Below the pieces are notes generated by a model. That model searched no databases. It was not told the origin of the DNA and saw only the letters and a list, made by a program, of their open reading frames with translations. Of a DNA stretch of 35,181 nucleotides, positions 7,952 to 14,634 are shown in pieces. Position 1 is the first letter of the stretch. Each line of letters begins with the position of its first letter. The DNA comes from Bacteroidota bacterium. Lineage in GTDB: Bacteria > Bacteroidota > Bacteroidia > J057 > JAJTIE01. Made by a program: the position numbers and the translations under genes. The stretch lies in the NCBI GenBank assembly GCA_019638695.1, contig JAHBTG010000026.1, positions 1 to 35,181 on the forward strand, given 5' to 3'.

Positions 7952-9541
7952 TTAACGCACGAGTTCTCCCTTGCGCAGATAGCCCCTGCCTTTGATCGTC
8001 AGCTGGAACAGATACGTGCCGGGAGGCTTACCGCTGCAATCCCACCGAATATGGTAGATACCGGCATCCCTGGTCTCATTGAGCAGGGTAGCCACCGGCT
8101 TACCCCTGGCATCCCGCACCTCCAGGCGCACGGCAAGGCGTTCGGGTAATTCAAAGGATACCAGCGTATAGTCCGAGAAAGGATTGGGCGTGAGGGGAAA
8201 CTGCTCCAGCGTGAGGCTACCCGGCGGCGGGGTATCTGCAGAAGGATCCGCCGCCTGTGTTTGAAACTTGACAAAGCGGAGCATGCGCGCATAAGTAGCC
8301 AGCATGGGAATGTCATCCAGCCAGGGCGTACCGGTGTGGAGCAGCCTGCCGGAAAGCACCCGCAGGGAATCCTGGAAGCTGGCGGGCAGCTGGTCTGTCA
8401 GCTCCTGCAGCACAAATACCCAGCGGATATCTGCCGTGGCGCCGCATCGCAGGTACTCCGCCGTGAGGTTACGCCCTGCCCGTAGCAGGGCCGCCTGCAC
8501 CTGCGGGCGCACCCGGGCGGTATCTGCCAGGCGTCCATACAAGCTGGCCAGCGCAATGACCAGGTCAGACTGGCTTTGCGCCTGCGCATCCAGGCTATCG
8601 GGCCAGCGGCCGGTGGGCAACTGGGCAGGTAACAGCGCCAGCCGTGTGACGGCTGTCGCCCGGCTGAGGTAATCGGTATCCTCCAGCAGACTATAGGCAT
8701 AACATAACCCGGTAACCAGCGCCGCATTGTGGCGCATGGCGGCCACGGGCGCCTGGGTAAGCAGGTGGCGGGCCAAACGCTCTCCTACCTGCTTGTAAGC
8801 TGGAAAATTGGTCTCCGCGTAGGCTTTGGCATAGACGCTCATGAGCTTACCATTTACCTGGTAGGCTTCTCCGGTGCCATAGTCATAGCTGAGCCACCCC
8901 TTGGCCGGCAAAGCCACCGTATCATGCGGAATAGGCGGATAATAACGCGTCAGCAGGGGGGGGGGATTGAGAAAGCGGCCTTTCAGGTCCAGGAACGGAA
9001 AGGTGGCGCCACCCTGCCTCAGCTGCATCAGGGTATCCAGGGTATGCAATCCCAGGTTGAGCAGGCGGGCCCGGCGGGTATCGTCCGTACTCAGGTTGGC
9101 CAGCTGCAGCAATGCCAGGCCATATTCCCCCGCTGCGACAGGGCTCAGATTGGGACTACCCTGGGTACCGGGCAGGAACCCCCTTGCCATCCGGCCTAGC
9201 TGGCCGAATAGTTCGGGCTGCTTATCCAGGTTTTTTTCTGCCTGAACAATGACCTGCTCCAGCGTAAGCCAGCGCGTCCGTGTACTTAGTTTGATCCATT
9301 GCTCGGCAAACAAGGGATACCCTGCCTCCACCCCCAGCGTAAGGCGCTGCTCCCGCAGCAGTTCCTGCACACGGTAGCTGTCATTCCGGGCAAACGCCAG
9401 GTTAAGGTCTCCCTCCAGTGCTGCCAGTCGGGCCACCTGCCAGGGCTTCAGGGTCTGCGTCACATCGCACTGTGCGGCTGCGCTTCCTGCACAAACCCCC
9501 AGCCATACTATCCACAGAACAATCCTGCGCAACTGGGTCAA
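7952..9541 (-). CDS. Exported helical protein with T9SS type A C-terminal sorting domain
   Basis: The protein is 529 residues. The start is a TTG at 9541 overlapping the TGA of the upstream gene (TTGA). It is supported by the immediately following signal peptide (IVLWIVWLGVCAGSAAAQ) and by the lack of any ATG until well inside the mature protein. Residues 25-440 look all-helical and resemble a glycoside-hydrolase-like toroid, but I do not recognise a family. The last 80 residues (FPLTPNPFSDYTLVSFELPE, RLEVRDARGKPVATLL, GIYHIRWDCSG, PGTYLFQLTIKG) are a FlgD-like or T9SS type A sorting domain that directs export across the outer membrane. A run of 10 C on the coding strand (8956-8965) encodes PPP at 193-195, followed by the C of a CTG. 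Confidence 0.82.
   Translation of the reverse strand: MTQLRRIVLWIVWLGVCAGSAAAQCDVTQTLKPWQVARLAALEGDLNLAFARNDSYRVQELLREQRLTLGVEAGYPLFAEQWIKLSTRTRWLTLEQVIVQAEKNLDKQPELFGQLGRMARGFLPGTQGSPNLSPVAAGEYGLALLQLANLSTDDTRRARLLNLGLHTLDTLMQLRQGGATFPFLDLKGRFLNPPPLLTRYYPPIPHDTVALPAKGWLSYDYGTGEAYQVNGKLMSVYAKAYAETNFPAYKQVGERLARHLLTQAPVAAMRHNAALVTGLCYAYSLLEDTDYLSRATAVTRLALLPAQLPTGRWPDSLDAQAQSQSDLVIALASLYGRLADTARVRPQVQAALLRAGRNLTAEYLRCGATADIRWVFVLQELTDQLPASFQDSLRVLSGRLLHTGTPWLDDIPMLATYARMLRFVKFQTQAADPSADTPPPGSLTLEQFPLTPNPFSDYTLVSFELPERLAVRLEVRDARGKPVATLLNETRDAGIYHIRWDCSGKPPGTYLFQLTIKGRGYLRKGELVR
8956..8965 (-). repeat. C10 homopolymer in coding sequence
   Basis: Ten consecutive G on the plus strand (C on the coding strand) lie at codons 193-196 of the exported T9SS protein gene. 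The gene is in frame as read here. Gain or loss of one base would truncate the product well before its sorting domain. Such tracts are known slippage sites. Confidence 0.85.
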
Positions 9542-9996
9542 GGAACAGAAATAAAGGCCGTACGATACCGGTTCATCAGGTCATAGACCAGGAAATTGGA
9601 GCGCACCTTGATGAGGCGGCACTTGTTAAAATCTCCGGTGTCATCTGTGAGGCTGATCCACCCGTGGGCCACTGCCCACTTGCCTTTAGTCACCAGGCGC
9701 CCTTTCTGGCTACTGAAGGGTTCGCACGCATAGCGGGCATAAGTGCCATTGGGGTAATACACCACTATCTGGCTTACATAGGTATCCTCCAGCAAGCTAT
9801 AGTCCAGGTCATTGCCAAAACCGCGGTTGTCCCAGTTGCCCACTTCCTTCCAGGCAGTAGCGCACAGGGTAGCGGTAATATCCGGCGCAATGTCCAGCGT
9901 GGAGTCGCTAATAGCCTCTTTAGCAGGCAAAACCAGGTCCTGGGCAAACAGTGGGGATGCGCCCACCAGGAGGAACAGCAGAAGCAGCTTTTTCAT
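9538..9996 (-). CDS. Small exported protein, function unknown
   Basis: The protein is 152 residues from the ATG at 9996, which opens a textbook signal peptide (MKKLLLLFLLVGASPLFAQ). An in-frame start at 10083 would lie in the kinase gene and precede the signal with polar residues. The mature protein has ATAWKEVGNWDNRGFGND, a beta-rich middle (IVVYYPNGTYARYACEPF, KGRLVTKGKWAV) and ends YRTAFISVP. The G-T-Y-x-x-x and 'G-K-W' spacing recalls lipocalin-like exported proteins, but I would not assign a family. The stop overlaps the TTG start of the T9SS cargo gene, so their translation is probably coupled. It lies 49 bases downstream of the histidine kinase gene on the same strand. Confidence 0.75.
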   Translation of the reverse strand: MKKLLLLFLLVGASPLFAQDLVLPAKEAISDSTLDIAPDITATLCATAWKEVGNWDNRGFGNDLDYSLLEDTYVSQIVVYYPNGTYARYACEPFSSQKGRLVTKGKWAVAHGWISLTDDTGDFNKCRLIKVRSNFLVYDLMNRYRTAFISVP

Positions 9997-10001
9997 GTGG
10001 T

Positions 10002-10009
10002 TAAAAATA
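10002..10009 (-). promoter_or_regulatory. Possible -7-like octamer (TATTTTTA)
   Basis: This octamer has one mismatch to TAnnTTTG and ends 5 bases before the ATG at 9996. The same octamer sits 4 bases before the ATG at 7920. It is weak on its own and noted because of the shared position. Confidence 0.3.
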
Positions 10010-10045
10010 CGAATAAGTATACAGCTGAGATGTGGTGTGCAAAAC

Positions 10046-11359
10046 CTATGCCAGGGGAAGACAAAAACTGAAACAGGACCCATGGCCGGGTCGGCTCTCT
10101 ATATGCAGCTCTGCACCATGGGCATTCAGCAGGCTTTTCACCACTGCCAGGCCCAGTCCTGTGCCTCCCTGGCTGCGGGCACGGGCGCTATCTGTGCGAT
10201 AAAAACGGTCTGTAAGATGGGGTAAGTGCTCTGCCGCAATCCCCGGCCCCGTATCTGACACGCTGACCTCCACCTCCCTGCCCCGGACGTCAGCAGCCAG
10301 GATGATCGTACCCTGGTGGCAATATTTGAGGGCATTGGACAAGAGGTTGTCCAGCACCTGCTCCAGCCTGGCGGCATCTGCCGCTACCTGCACGGCAGGC
10401 ACCCGCTGATGAAACACCAGCCCCTTGGCCGCTATGCCGTCCAGGTAGGGCTGCGCTGCACGGGTAGCCAGTTCATCCAGCCGAAAAACGGACGTATGCA
10501 CAAAGCCGGGCTGATGGTCTGCCTGCTGCAGGGTGAGCACATCCTGGAAAAGCTGGGCCATACGATCCGTCTGGTTCTGCAAAATATCCAGGTAACGTGC
10601 ATGGGCAGCAGGGTCATCGGGGCGGAGGCGGAGCATCTCCAGGGCACCTTTCATCACATGCAACGGGTTATTAAGCTCGTGGGCAATATCCGTATAGAAA
10701 CGGCTTTGCCGGTCATTCAGCTCGCGCAGGCGGACATTGTCCCGCTGGAGATTATGGCTCACACTGTTCAGGGCACGGGCGATCATCCCAATCTCGTCTT
10801 TGCGCCGGCTATCGCGGGCCAGCAGCTCGGGTTTGCCACGGGCTATCTCTTCCAGGGTTCTCTTAATGCGCACAATGGGACGGGATAGCGTGAGCGAGAG
10901 CAGGATAGCGGCCAAAGCTACCAGTCCCAGGGTAACAAACATGGCATGATAGATGATCCAGCGGATAGGACGCAGTTCTTCCAGTACAGTGGCTTTTTCC
11001 AGGGCCAGCACCAGCAGGCCTCCCTGCGGCAAGGGACGGGAGACCAGGAGCAGGGAATCATTTTGCGGGGGCAGGGTGCGCAGTTGCTGCAGGTCGAGCG
11101 CCAAATGGCGGTCTGCGCACAGCAATTTACCACGCGCATCCAGGACAGCGGCGCGGTAGGTGCGGCGGGCAGCCCGCTGGCACAGCACCTGAGGGTCTGA
11201 AGTGGTTTCCATCAATTCCTGTGCAAAACGCAGCAGTTCCTGCCGTTTCTGGGCATAGAGATGGTCTCGTATGAACAGAATGGAATAGCCTATGGTCATG
11301 AGAACGGCAGCTGCCATCAGCAGGATAAAGAGCCCGGCGATCTTGCGGCGCAGTCTCAT
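10046..11359 (-). CDS. Sensor histidine kinase
   Basis: The protein is 437 residues. TM1 lies about 9-30 and TM2 about 135-158, enclosing a roughly 100-residue periplasmic sensor segment. A HAMP domain (about 159-206) follows, then a HisKA dimerisation helix with FYTDIAHELNNPL and phospho-acceptor His227. The ATP-binding domain has N-box DNLLSNALKY, G1 DTGPGI and G2 GGTGLGL (399-404). All catalytic boxes are intact. The ATG overlaps the stop of the response regulator by 4 bases (ATGA), so the two form an ordinary two-component pair. The signal sensed cannot be read from the sequence. The following genes encode exported proteins, which are possible regulon members or operon partners. Confidence 0.95.
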   Translation of the reverse strand: MRLRRKIAGLFILLMAAAVLMTIGYSILFIRDHLYAQKRQELLRFAQELMETTSDPQVLCQRAARRTYRAAVLDARGKLLCADRHLALDLQQLRTLPPQNDSLLLVSRPLPQGGLLVLALEKATVLEELRPIRWIIYHAMFVTLGLVALAAILLSLTLSRPIVRIKRTLEEIARGKPELLARDSRRKDEIGMIARALNSVSHNLQRDNVRLRELNDRQSRFYTDIAHELNNPLHVMKGALEMLRLRPDDPAAHARYLDILQNQTDRMAQLFQDVLTLQQADHQPGFVHTSVFRLDELATRAAQPYLDGIAAKGLVFHQRVPAVQVAADAARLEQVLDNLLSNALKYCHQGTIILAADVRGREVEVSVSDTGPGIAAEHLPHLTDRFYRTDSARARSQGGTGLGLAVVKSLLNAHGAELHIESRPGHGSCFSFCLPLA

Positions 11360-12051
11360 ATCGATTCGGGATTGATACCATAGCCCAGCCCACGCTGCGT
11401 GGCGATCATGGCAGCCTCTGCCCCAAGCTTATGGCGCAGGTTTTTGATATGCGCATCTACCGTGCGAATACCCATGACCTTGTCTTCGCGCGCGCCAAGG
11501 GCATCTGCCAGTTCTTCGCGGGAGAAGATGCGGCGGGGCTGGCCAGCCAGCAGGTGCAGCAGGTAATACTCCGTGGGAGTGAGCCCCAGCTCTCTGCCCG
11601 CATAGCTGGCCCGCAACTGCGAAGGCTCCAGCAACAGCGCCCCCAGCGCAATGTGGTCTGATTCTGTGCGGTGTCGCCTGAGCAATGCCAGCACATGTGC
11701 ATGGATCTCCGCCAGTCCGGCGGGCTTGCGCACATAGGCGTCCGCTCCCATTGCCAGGCCCCGCACCACATCGGCTTCGCGGTCCAGGGCAGTGAGCAAG
11801 AGCACCGGCAGATGCAGGGTTTCCCGCTGCGCGCGCAGGGCTGCCAGGATACGCAACCCATCCACTTCCGGCAACATGACATCCAGCACCGCCAGGCTCA
11901 GGCTATGGCCTTCCTGCTGAATGCGCAGAAGAGCAGCCGCGCCGCTGGTCTCCCAGGTCACCAGGTAGCCCTGCATCTCCAGGTAGTCCCGCAGCAACTG
12001 GCCGGCATCCGGTTCGTCTTCTACCAAAAGGATATGGGTGGCGGCACGCAT
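11356..12051 (-). CDS. OmpR/PhoB-family response regulator
   Basis: The protein is 231 residues. The receiver domain (about 5-118) has acidic pocket Glu11-Asp12, phospho-acceptor Asp57 in LAVLDVMLPEVDG, Thr87 and Lys109 in VRKPAG. The C-terminal winged-helix domain includes LGLTPTEYYLLHLLAGQPRRIFSREEL and a recognition-helix region with RTVDAHIKNLRHKLG, ending in the wing RGLGYGIN. This is a classical transcriptional regulator and not the PorX type, which lacks this DNA-binding domain. It is the first gene of a five-gene minus-strand run ending at 7366. Confidence 0.95.
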   Translation of the reverse strand: MRAATHILLVEDEPDAGQLLRDYLEMQGYLVTWETSGAAALLRIQQEGHSLSLAVLDVMLPEVDGLRILAALRAQRETLHLPVLLLTALDREADVVRGLAMGADAYVRKPAGLAEIHAHVLALLRRHRTESDHIALGALLLEPSQLRASYAGRELGLTPTEYYLLHLLAGQPRRIFSREELADALGAREDKVMGIRTVDAHIKNLRHKLGAEAAMIATQRGLGYGINPESI

Positions 12052-12055
12052 GCTG

Positions 12056-12063
12056 CAATTTTA
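12056..12063 (-). promoter_or_regulatory. Candidate -7 element (TAAAATTG) of the two-component operon
   Basis: This octamer has one mismatch to TAnnTTTG and ends 4 bases before the regulator ATG at 12051, with CAGC between. It lies in the 137-base divergent gap shared with the DUF2490 gene. That gap is AT-rich and shows no other clear element. Confidence 0.4.
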
Positions 12064-12188
12064 ATGAATTGGGCAGATTACTTACCCATATGGTTTATTA
12101 AAGGGCCCTCATTGTTAATTTTCCTTAAGTCCGGGACCAAAGCAACGGATTATATAGCTATTTGTCGTTTTATCTAAAATCAGGTTGA

Positions 12189-13010
12189 ATGTATCTTAGG
12201 CATGGCATACACGCTGTTTACCTTACTGGCCTCTTTCTCGCCGCTTTAACAACCCCTGTCCAGGGCCAGGTTCCTCAGAAGGTTGTCTACCAACACTATG
12301 CTTTCTGGAACAAAACAGAGGTCAACGAGATCTTTCCCAACAAGTTTGGCGTAGGCGGTGATTTCATTTTCCGCACAACCAATACGCTGGGAAAAGGCTC
12401 CCCATTTGACAGATGGCACCGCACCAGCTTCCGGCCCTGGGTGCACTACCAGGTTTCCAAGAACTGCCGCTTTTCCCTCTCTCCCCTCGGTTATTTTGCC
12501 ACGCAGGAATATGTGGGCAAGGAATCGGATTTCTCCAGGCCCCGCTATGACGAATGGCGCACCACCCTGGGTTTCTTTCATCATCACTATAACCTGAACA
12601 AACGCCTGAATCATACCTTCCGGCATTGGTACGAGTTCCGGTACCGCAGCCTGGGGAGCGAGGAGGGATTCACGTTCTCGCGGTACCGGATGCGCTACCG
12701 CCTGAGATATGTACTGAACCGGCCCGACTTTAACCAGGACGGAGCGCTCTATGTGTTTGGGTACAACGAGATCATGATAAATTATGGCCAGGAGATCGTG
12801 AGCAACATGTTCTCTCAGAACCGGCTGGCTGTGGGCATGGGCATCCGCTTCCTGGGGGCAGCCCGTGTGGAACTGCGCCTGCAGCGGCGTTTTCGCAGCA
12901 GAGCCTCGGGTTTTGAATATGACCAGGCGGATAACATTATGATAGGGATATTCATAGACCAGTTCTCCCGCCTGGGTTCTAAAGACATACCGGTAAGATA
13001 CCATGACTAG
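12189..13010 (+). CDS. DUF2490-type outer membrane beta-barrel protein
   Basis: The protein is 273 residues. The signal peptide ends around TTPVQGQ. The mature part alternates polar and aromatic strands throughout: WHRTSFRPWVHYQVSKNCRFSLSPLGYF, EWRTTLGFFHHHYNLNKRLNHTFRHWYEFRY, RYRMRYRLRYVL, NRLAVGMGIRFLGAARVELRLQRRFRSR and NIMIGIFIDQF. The 'R.R.W....F....K' spacing and an N-F-x-x-D-G-A-L-Y-like turn are typical of DUF2490 proteins, predicted outer membrane barrels of unknown role. The gene is divergent from the two-component operon, and its stop overlaps the next gene by 8 bases. Confidence 0.75.
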   Translation: MYLRHGIHAVYLTGLFLAALTTPVQGQVPQKVVYQHYAFWNKTEVNEIFPNKFGVGGDFIFRTTNTLGKGSPFDRWHRTSFRPWVHYQVSKNCRFSLSPLGYFATQEYVGKESDFSRPRYDEWRTTLGFFHHHYNLNKRLNHTFRHWYEFRYRSLGSEEGFTFSRYRMRYRLRYVLNRPDFNQDGALYVFGYNEIMINYGQEIVSNMFSQNRLAVGMGIRFLGAARVELRLQRRFRSRASGFEYDQADNIMIGIFIDQFSRLGSKDIPVRYHD

Positions 13011-13941
13011 CCGCAAAACCCCAAAGATCCCTCGCACGCTGCTGCACTGGGGCCTGCATGGCACAGCCGTATGCCTGCTGGTATGGCTGTGGTATCGCCT
13101 GGACCGGAAGGAAGAAGAACTTAAGGCTACCCGGGAGAAACAGTCTGCACTCATGGAAGCGCATACACGCCTGAACCGGCAGCATCAGCAAGAACAGAAA
13201 GCCTGGAAGCTTAAGTCTGAAGCAGACGAACGGTTCCTGGCAAATGAGCCTATGGCCATGGAGATCTACCGCCAGCTGGACTCCATATCCTCCAGAACAG
13301 GGCGCCTGTTTCCCCTGCGCAAGACCCAATGGGAGCGGAGGCAATACCGCACCCAGCAGCTGTCTGCCCTGAGGTCTCTGCTGAAGCAGCAACAGCAGGA
13401 ACTGATGCAGAGCCATACCCAGCGGGACAGCCTGGCGCAGTCACTGCACCAGGTGGAGGTCTCCTGGGAATCTGCGCAACAAATGACCTCCCAGTTGCAG
13501 GAGAAGCTGCAGGACAGCCTGCACCAGTTAACAGCCCTTAACCGGCATCTGCTGGAAAACATCCGGCTTGCCGAGTTCACCTCTCCCAAAGGCTCTCATG
13601 TGTATTACCTGGGAGAATTGTCTGACGGCAAAGCACACGGCCAGGGGGTGGGTATCTGGGCAACCGGGGGCATCTACATAGGCCAGTGGCTGAACAATAC
13701 CCGCCACGGCAGGGGCACTTACCAGTGGGCAGACGGCGAGCGCTATGAAGGCGACTTTATCCATGACCGACGCACAGGAAGCGGCACCTATTACTGGAAA
13801 TCAGGCGAGTATTTCATAGGCCAATGGCTGAACGACGCCCGCCAGGGTCCCGGCAAACTCTACAAACCGGACGGTAAGCTGCGGGTAGAGGGCCTCTGGC
13901 ACAAAGATGAGCTGAAACGCGGTGTGCAGGTATCCAATTAA
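13003..13941 (+). CDS. Membrane-anchored coiled-coil protein with MORN repeats
   Basis: The protein is 312 residues. A single hydrophobic segment (about 14-31) follows a basic N-terminus, so it is probably a type II inner-membrane protein. Residues 35-190 are rich in Gln, Glu, Lys and Leu with heptad-like runs (LRSLLKQQQQELMQ, LQEKLQDSLHQLTAL), predicting a long coiled coil. The last 115 residues hold four to five MORN repeats with the Y-x-G-x-h-x-x-G-x-x-x-G-x-G pattern (YLGELSDGKAHGQGVG, YIGQWLNNTRHGRGTYQW, YEGDFIHDRRTGSGTYYW, FIGQWLNDARQGPGKLY). The gene starts 8 bases inside the DUF2490 gene, implying coupled translation. A role in envelope organisation is possible but unproven. Confidence 0.85.
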   Translation: MTSRKTPKIPRTLLHWGLHGTAVCLLVWLWYRLDRKEEELKATREKQSALMEAHTRLNRQHQQEQKAWKLKSEADERFLANEPMAMEIYRQLDSISSRTGRLFPLRKTQWERRQYRTQQLSALRSLLKQQQQELMQSHTQRDSLAQSLHQVEVSWESAQQMTSQLQEKLQDSLHQLTALNRHLLENIRLAEFTSPKGSHVYYLGELSDGKAHGQGVGIWATGGIYIGQWLNNTRHGRGTYQWADGERYEGDFIHDRRTGSGTYYWKSGEYFIGQWLNDARQGPGKLYKPDGKLRVEGLWHKDELKRGVQVSN

Positions 13942-13962
13942 CCCCCATACACCCCAGGGGGG

Positions 13963-14571
13963 CTAGAACTTGACACCCAGGCTCAAGCGCAGGTTTCGGT
14001 TCTGCACAGCCTCGTCAAACGCCTCACGGGAGCCCTGGGCGGTACGCAGGTCATTCAGGCCCCACTCATACCGCACATCCAAGGTCAGGAACAGGATATC
14101 CACCCCCGCGCCCAGCTGCACATTCCACTGCCCGCGCTTGAAATAGTCATCCGCATTGTCAAAGTTAGCATCCCCCTTGATATTCACGGCATAGCTGGCA
14201 GAGGGCCCGCCCATGACCCGCAGATTGAAGTTCTTCTTGTTAAAAACCTTGAAGCCGACAATAAGAGGTATTTCCACATTCTGAAAGTCCACCTTCACGC
14301 GGTCACTATTCCCGGACCTCAGCTCGCTGCCTTTAACGCTGAACAACAGTTCGGGCTGGGCGTAGAGGTTCCCGATATTCAGCCGCAGCAACCCACCCAC
14401 CAGGTACCCGGTGGAACTGTAAGTATCAATATCCGAGGTATTCGTATTCAGCCGGGAAACATTGAGACCCGCCAGGGCTCCTATTTCTACAAGCTTTTGA
14501 TTCTCAGGCTGGGCGAAAAGGCTGGAAGTTCCCAGGAGACAAAACGCAAGGGTAATTAATTGCTTTTTCAT
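13963..14571 (-). CDS. PorT-like outer membrane beta-barrel protein
   Basis: The protein is 202 residues. The signal peptide (MKKQLITLAFCLLGTSSLFAQ) is followed by the typical outer-membrane-protein beta-barrel domain: IGALAGLNVSRLNT, YLVGGLLRLNIGNLYAQPELLFSVKGSEL, VDFQNVEIPLIVGFKVF, NLRVMGGPSASYAV, VQLGAGVDILFLTLDVRYEWGLNDL, ending in the barrel terminus LRLSLGVKF. The fold is that of the large PF13568-type family; the specific function is not assignable, and PorT itself is longer. It converges on the MORN gene with 21 bases between, and it follows the helicase gene on the same strand after 61 bases containing a hairpin. Confidence 0.85.
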   Translation of the reverse strand: MKKQLITLAFCLLGTSSLFAQPENQKLVEIGALAGLNVSRLNTNTSDIDTYSSTGYLVGGLLRLNIGNLYAQPELLFSVKGSELRSGNSDRVKVDFQNVEIPLIVGFKVFNKKNFNLRVMGGPSASYAVNIKGDANFDNADDYFKRGQWNVQLGAGVDILFLTLDVRYEWGLNDLRTAQGSREAFDEAVQNRNLRLSLGVKF

Positions 14572-14611
14572 GTGTTTAATAGGTTTTAGGTTTCTAAAAG
14601 TGGTTAAACGA

Positions 14612-14634
14612 AGGTAACCGGCAAGAGGTTACCT
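14612..14634 (-). terminator. Perfect 8-bp hairpin at the end of the helicase gene
   Basis: AGGTAACC (14612-14619) and GGTTACCT (14627-14634) form a perfect inverted repeat with a 7-base loop. It overlaps the helicase stop codon and lies before the barrel gene. No strong T-run follows on the minus strand, so it may be a weak terminator, an mRNA-stabilising stem or an operator. Confidence 0.4.

Noticed and set aside
10046-12051. The two-component pair as the T9SS regulators PorX/PorY
   Set aside because: The regulator has a complete OmpR-type DNA-binding domain, whereas PorX carries a different output domain.
13942-13962. C5 and G6 runs between the convergent MORN and barrel genes as a terminator
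   Set aside because: The short C/G runs could pair, but the stem is only about 5 bases, there is no T-run and alternative pairings compete. Too weak to call.
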